A DNA stretch of 64,000 nt from Qipengyuania huizhouensis. GTDB lineage: Bacteria > Pseudomonadota > Alphaproteobacteria > Sphingomonadales > Sphingomonadaceae. The position numbers were made by a program, and so were the translations under genes. Within the stretch, counting starts at the first letter, position 1. Each line of letters begins with the position of its first letter. The notes beneath the pieces are model-generated. The model had not been told where the DNA came from, ran no database searches, and saw nothing but the letters and a program-made list of their open reading frames with translations. Shown here in pieces: positions 60,139-64,000 of the stretch. The stretch is from the NCBI RefSeq assembly GCF_019711635.1, contig NZ_JAIGNT010000013.1:1-64000 (forward strand), given 5' to 3'.

Positions 60139-61530
60139 TTGGTCGTGAGCGAGCAAGCACCTGCTGCTGCGGGTCTGTCGGACAGCGGTAAGCCGATCTA
60201 CAAGCGCCTCTATGCGCAAGTTCTGGCAGCCATCGTAGTCGGCGCGCTGACGGGTCATTTTTACCCAGAACTGGGAGCTTCGCTTAAGCCACTTGGCGAT
60301 GCTTTCATCAATCTGGTGAAGATGATTATCGCGCCGGTAATCTTCATTACCGTCGCCACCGGCATCGCGGGGATGAAGGACATGTCCGCGGTCGGCAGCG
60401 TCGCCTGGAAGGCCTTTGCCTATTTCCTCTTCTTTTCGACGTTGGCACTGATCATCGGACTGATCGTAGCCAATATTGTCCAGCCGGGATCCAGCCTCAA
60501 CATCGATCCTGCAACGCTCGATACAGCAGCGGTAGAAAATTATGCGAGCACGGCTGAGGAGCAAACGCTCTCAGGCTTCTTGCTAGGGATCATTCCGACC
60601 ACACTCTTCAGTGCCGTTACCAGCGGGTCCATCCTCCAGGTTCTGCTGGTTGCCATACTCAGCGGCGTGGCGATAGCCGCCACCCGGCCGCACAGCGATC
60701 TCGTGTTCGACGTGCTCAGTTCGTTCGGGCAGGTGATTTTCAAGCTGGTCCACATGCTGATGAAACTGGCGCCAATCGGCGCGTTCGGTGCCATCGCTTT
60801 CACGATCGGCGAATTCGGTATCGGTTCGCTGGCTAGCCTCGCGGCGCTGGTGGGGACCTTCTACCTGACTTCGCTGCTCTTCGTGATCGTTGTGCTGGGC
60901 ATAGTCGCGCGCCTCGCCGGCTTCTCGATCTTCGCTCTGATTAAATACCTGCGAGAGGAATTGCTGCTTGTTCTGGGCACTTCATCCTCCGAAGCGGCGC
61001 TGCCCAGCCTGATGGAGAAAATGGAAGTCGCCGGTTGCCGCAAGACCGTGGTCGGGCTCGTGGTGCCAACAGGCTATTCCTTCAATCTCGATGGAACAAA
61101 TATCTACATGACGCTGGCTGCGCTTTTCATCGCGCAGGCAGTGGGCATCGACCTCACCTTGGGCGAACAGATCGCATTGGTGCTGGTGGCGATGGTCAGT
61201 TCGAAGGGCGCAGCTGGCGTCACCGGAGCAGGTTTCGTTATCCTTGCAGCGACTCTTTCGGTCGTTCCCTCGGTTCCCGTAGCGGGAATGGCGCTTATCC
61301 TCGGGATCGACCGGTTCATGAGCGAATGCCGCGCCTTGACGAATTTCGTGGGCAATGCGGTAGCAACCGTAGTCGTCGCAAAGTGGGAGAACGCGCTGGA
61401 TCGCGACCGGTTGCGCGCCGCAATGGCCGGTAGCCCTATGCCTTTGCCGGAAGAAGATATCGAGCGCCACGAACGTACGGGACCGCATAGTGAAGCGATA
61501 AACAAATCTTTGGGAGAAATCGCATCATGA
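60139..61530 (+). CDS. dctA: C4-dicarboxylate/H+ (Na+) symporter DctA
   Basis: Inner-membrane transporter for succinate, fumarate and malate (DAACS family), 463 residues. Signatures: [21 protein letters not shown], the serine-rich re-entrant loop [15 protein letters not shown], and the substrate helix [20 protein letters not shown], followed by [20 protein letters not shown] and [22 protein letters not shown] take TTG at 60139, five bases after GGGAGAG. GTG at 60145 is possible. The frame is open to 60040. Its stop overlaps the next ATG. Confidence 0.95.
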   Translation: MVVSEQAPAAAGLSDSGKPIYKRLYAQVLAAIVVGALTGHFYPELGASLKPLGDAFINLVKMIIAPVIFITVATGIAGMKDMSAVGSVAWKAFAYFLFFSTLALIIGLIVANIVQPGSSLNIDPATLDTAAVENYASTAEEQTLSGFLLGIIPTTLFSAVTSGSILQVLLVAILSGVAIAATRPHSDLVFDVLSSFGQVIFKLVHMLMKLAPIGAFGAIAFTIGEFGIGSLASLAALVGTFYLTSLLFVIVVLGIVARLAGFSIFALIKYLREELLLVLGTSSSEAALPSLMEKMEVAGCRKTVVGLVVPTGYSFNLDGTNIYMTLAALFIAQAVGIDLTLGEQIALVLVAMVSSKGAAGVTGAGFVILAATLSVVPSVPVAGMALILGIDRFMSECRALTNFVGNAVATVVVAKWENALDRDRLRAAMAGSPMPLPEEDIERHERTGPHSEAINKSLGEIAS

Positions 61531-62477
61531 TCGATCGACGGCGCTTTATTTCTGCCACCGCGCTTGCTGCTGGAGCTGCTGGGGTCACGCTGATCGGCAC
61601 TCCCGCGTTGGCGCACCAGCTAGAGGAAATCGAACTCTGGCCCGGCACCCCGCCGGGCAGGGGCGGAACAACCGGACCGGAAAAAATCGGGGGCGAAGGA
61701 AGCGGCTATGGTGCCGTATCCAACATCTCGAAGCCGCGCATGCGGGTCTATCGGCCCAATCATCCTAACGGCAAAGCAGTGCTTGTTTGCGGCGGCGGCG
61801 GCTATTTTCGTATCCAGCTTTGGAAGGAATCGACGCCCGCAGCACAGTGGCTGCAGAATCAAGGGTACACAGTCTTCGAACTGATCTTCCGTCTGCCCAA
61901 CGACGGTTGGGATGCCAGTGCCCCATTTGCCGATGCCCAGCGCGCGATGAAAATCATTCGGACCCGCGCCGGTGACTTCGGCATCAGGCCTGACGCTATC
62001 GGTATCATGGGATTCTCCGCCGGTGGGCATCTGGCAGGCTACACCGCGCTTCAGCGGGAAAAAGCGTTCTACGAGGGGAACGACAGGTACGAGGCGGCAA
62101 GCGCCCGCCCCGATTTCGCAGTTTTGCTGTTTCCAGTCGTGTCTCTTCGGAAGCCATACGATACGACGCGGACTCGCCGCGAGATCATCGGTACCGACCC
62201 GAGCTTGGCTGCACAGGAAGCATGGTCGCTCGACACGCACGCGTCGGCGGACGCACCGCCTACGATCATATTTTCTGCCGCTGACGATCCGATCACGCCG
62301 CCGGGTCACGGTATCGCCCTGTTCCAGTCGCTGGTTGCCAAGGGCGCGCCAACAGAATTGCACATTTTCGAACAGGGAGGCCACGGCTGGGGACTCGGCA
62401 AACCACAGCAAATCCTGAGCCAATGGCCGGACATTTTCGAGGCCTGGCAAACCAGGCGCACGACAGAACAGATTTGA
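61527..62477 (+). CDS. Tat-exported alpha/beta-hydrolase (esterase, acetyl-xylan-esterase-like)
   Basis: Exported hydrolase of 316 residues. The N-terminus has a twin-arginine signal ([19 protein letters not shown]...ALA). The alpha/beta fold carries an oxyanion region CGGGGYF, the nucleophile elbow GFSAGG (Ser near residue 165), an acid in [10 protein letters not shown] and the His in [10 protein letters not shown]. It resembles BD-FAE/xylanase-annotated esterases that deacetylate plant polysaccharides. ATG overlaps the dctA stop (ATGA), so it is co-translated with a dicarboxylate transporter, an odd pairing. Confidence 0.88.
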   Translation: MIDRRRFISATALAAGAAGVTLIGTPALAHQLEEIELWPGTPPGRGGTTGPEKIGGEGSGYGAVSNISKPRMRVYRPNHPNGKAVLVCGGGGYFRIQLWKESTPAAQWLQNQGYTVFELIFRLPNDGWDASAPFADAQRAMKIIRTRAGDFGIRPDAIGIMGFSAGGHLAGYTALQREKAFYEGNDRYEAASARPDFAVLLFPVVSLRKPYDTTRTRREIIGTDPSLAAQEAWSLDTHASADAPPTIIFSAADDPITPPGHGIALFQSLVAKGAPTELHIFEQGGHGWGLGKPQQILSQWPDIFEAWQTRRTTEQI

Positions 62478-62494
62478 AGGGAGGGAGAAAGCCC

Positions 62495-64000
62495 ATGAAT
62501 ACCAAGAGTAACACAAAGCTTGCACTGCTGTGCGGCGCAAGCGTTTTCGCTGCGGTAACGGCTACGGGTGCCTCCGCACAGGATGCCCCTCAACCCGAAC
62601 AGGAACCGCAGGCCGTAGATACCGTGCCGGAGGTCGAGCCGAGCGATGCGGATACTATCGTCGTAATCGGTAGCCAGATCCGGGGAGCCAAGATCAACGA
62701 CGTACTTCCCGTGACAGTGCTCGACGAACAGGCGATCGAAAACACCGGTGCAGCTTCGGGCGACGAGTTGTTCCGCGCCATCCCGCAGGCCGGGACGGTC
62801 GCTTTCAACGAACAGAATGAAACCACGGTCAACAATGCCCGCGGCGATGTAGGATCGATCAACCTGCGCGATTTGGGCACCGGCAACACGCTGCTGCTGA
62901 TCAACGGTCGCCGCATGACCCTACACCCGGGCTTCCAGACGGAACTCCTGGTGCCGGTCGTCTCATCCGACACGAACGAAATTACACCGGGCAGCGTTCG
63001 CCGGATCGAAGTGCTTCGCGATGGAGCCTCGGCCATCTACGGTGCTGATGCTGTCGCTGGCGTTATCAATACCGTCCTCAAAGGTAACATGAATGGCGGG
63101 TTCCTCGAAGCCGACTGGCGGGGATCGCAGGGTACAAGCCTCTACAACTACCGTCTCAGCGGAGGCCTTGGCTTCGATTTTGCCGAAGGACGCGGCAACC
63201 TGACCGTGTATGGCGGATATTTCCACGAGAACGGAATGCCCGCTTCGGAGCGCGACTATGCAGCCGACGACGACCGGACTGCGCTGCTTGAAGGAACCGA
63301 CTTCGAAGGCGATACCCAGTTCAACAATCGCAACACTTTCGGTCCCTATGGTCAATTCGATATCCAGGCCCCGCGCAGCGCTACTCCGATCGGCGATGAC
63401 GACTTCTACCTCCAGCCCGACTATTTTCCCGGCTGCGATCTGGATTTCGGCGACGGGATTTGTGCCAGAGGTGGAACAACGCCGACAAGGGATGTGCGGT
63501 ATAACCGGAACTTCGGCAATAACCTGATCAGCCGCAAGAACCGCTACAACGCAATGGCGTTGCTCAACTACGAGCTCACCAACAACCTCAAGGCTTATGT
63601 CGAGGCAAGTTACTATCGGTCGGAAAACCGGCGAAACATCACTCCATCAGCCATATTGAGCGCAGTCCCGGTGGGCATTGCGCGAAATGCTTACTGGAAT
63701 CCCTTCGGGCCGATCGACAGTCCTAACCGACTGCCCGACACCGCCATCAGCGACGATGGCGCCGATCTGATCATGGAGCGGTATCGCTTCGTCGATGTCG
63801 GTAATCGCGACGTGTCGGTTACTAAAAACACTTATCGTATCGTCACGGGCCTGCGCGGCAATTTCGGCGCGTGGGACTTCGATACCGGCTTGCTCTATTC
63901 GGAAGCCGACACCATCGACCTTGCCCGCAACCGCGTTTCGCTCACGCTAATGCAGCAGCAGATAAATCTGACCACGCCTGACGCCTACAACCCCTTCAAC
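62495..64000 (+). CDS. TonB-dependent outer-membrane receptor (cut by window end)
   Basis: The first 502 codons of a TonB-dependent transporter. A signal peptide ends at TGASAQ. A TonB-box-like region (DADTIVVIGSQIRG) follows, then the plug domain with NLRDLGTGNTLLLINGRR and VRRIEVLRDGASAIYGADA, and the start of the barrel. AAGGGAGGGAG precedes the ATG. Only 17 bp separate it from the esterase gene, so the two probably take up and process the same compound. The frame is still open at 64000. Confidence 0.93.
   Translation, partial: MNTKSNTKLALLCGASVFAAVTATGASAQDAPQPEQEPQAVDTVPEVEPSDADTIVVIGSQIRGAKINDVLPVTVLDEQAIENTGAASGDELFRAIPQAGTVAFNEQNETTVNNARGDVGSINLRDLGTGNTLLLINGRRMTLHPGFQTELLVPVVSSDTNEITPGSVRRIEVLRDGASAIYGADAVAGVINTVLKGNMNGGFLEADWRGSQGTSLYNYRLSGGLGFDFAEGRGNLTVYGGYFHENGMPASERDYAADDDRTALLEGTDFEGDTQFNNRNTFGPYGQFDIQAPRSATPIGDDDFYLQPDYFPGCDLDFGDGICARGGTTPTRDVRYNRNFGNNLISRKNRYNAMALLNYELTNNLKAYVEASYYRSENRRNITPSAILSAVPVGIARNAYWNPFGPIDSPNRLPDTAISDDGADLIMERYRFVDVGNRDVSVTKNTYRIVTGLRGNFGAWDFDTGLLYSEADTIDLARNRVSLTLMQQQINLTTPDAYNPFN

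Overview
The window is a chromosomal segment of a GC-rich, aerobic, heterotrophic alphaproteobacterium. The best fit is Sphingomonadales, probably the Erythrobacter/Qipengyuania group. The reasons are family-level: a PrsK/PrsR pair of the PEP-CTERM/exopolysaccharide type, a long-form isocitrate lyase beside an ScfR/RamB-type regulator, long-form PstC and PstA, a DUF2842 protein behind 5-formyltetrahydrofolate cyclo-ligase, and a sphingomonad-style TonB receptor. No rRNA operon or CRISPR array is visible. Four tRNA genes are present: Glu(UUC), Leu(CAA), Asp(GUC) and Pro(CGG).

Layout. 1-8.9 kb: tRNA-Glu, then a complete phosphate-starvation locus (phoR, OprO/P-like porin, pstSCAB, phoU, phoB) with 11-bp-spaced Pho-box repeats before the porin and before pstS. 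8.9-16.5 kb: an extensin-like protein with a tiny membrane partner, a stress flavoprotein, two amino-acid transporters, panB, a DUF475/TerC-like protein and a bile-acid-family symporter. 16.5-20.5 kb: prsR/prsK and a small membrane protein. 20.6-24 kb: ScfR-type regulator divergent from aceA. 24-27.5 kb: M20 amidohydrolase, SLC13 permease, tRNA-Leu. 27.6-33 kb: efp operon, cell-wall enzymes and thiE. 33-40.2 kb: central carbon genes (fda, pgk, gap, tkt). 40.3-43.5 kb: zapA, 6S RNA, fau, a DUF2842 protein and a sugar symporter. 43.6-48.7 kb: tRNA-Asp, the E2, E1-beta and E1-alpha genes of a branched-chain 2-oxoacid dehydrogenase, and thyA.

The main accessory feature is an integrated element of about 8.0 kb (48885-56876) at the 3' end of tRNA-Pro(CGG), bounded by a 17-bp direct repeat. 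It carries a tyrosine integrase, a serine recombinase and a three-gene membrane/lipoprotein operon of unknown role. It also carries a 427-residue protein in which I can read four family-A nucleic-acid polymerase motifs (T-motif, A, O-helix, C). Two non-coding DNA structures lie near that gene: a G-quadruplex-type tract and palindrome just upstream, and four phased 10-bp direct repeats downstream. Together they suggest an element with its own replication or priming module. This is the most novel object in the window.

57-64 kb: dctBD on the minus strand divergent from dctA, which overlaps an esterase gene and is followed by a TonB receptor cut by the window end. The DctD homologue lacks the GAFTGA loop and the Walker-B glutamate, so its mode of action is probably not classical sigma-54 activation. 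Two dyad operators lie in the dctB-dctA intergenic/N-terminal region.
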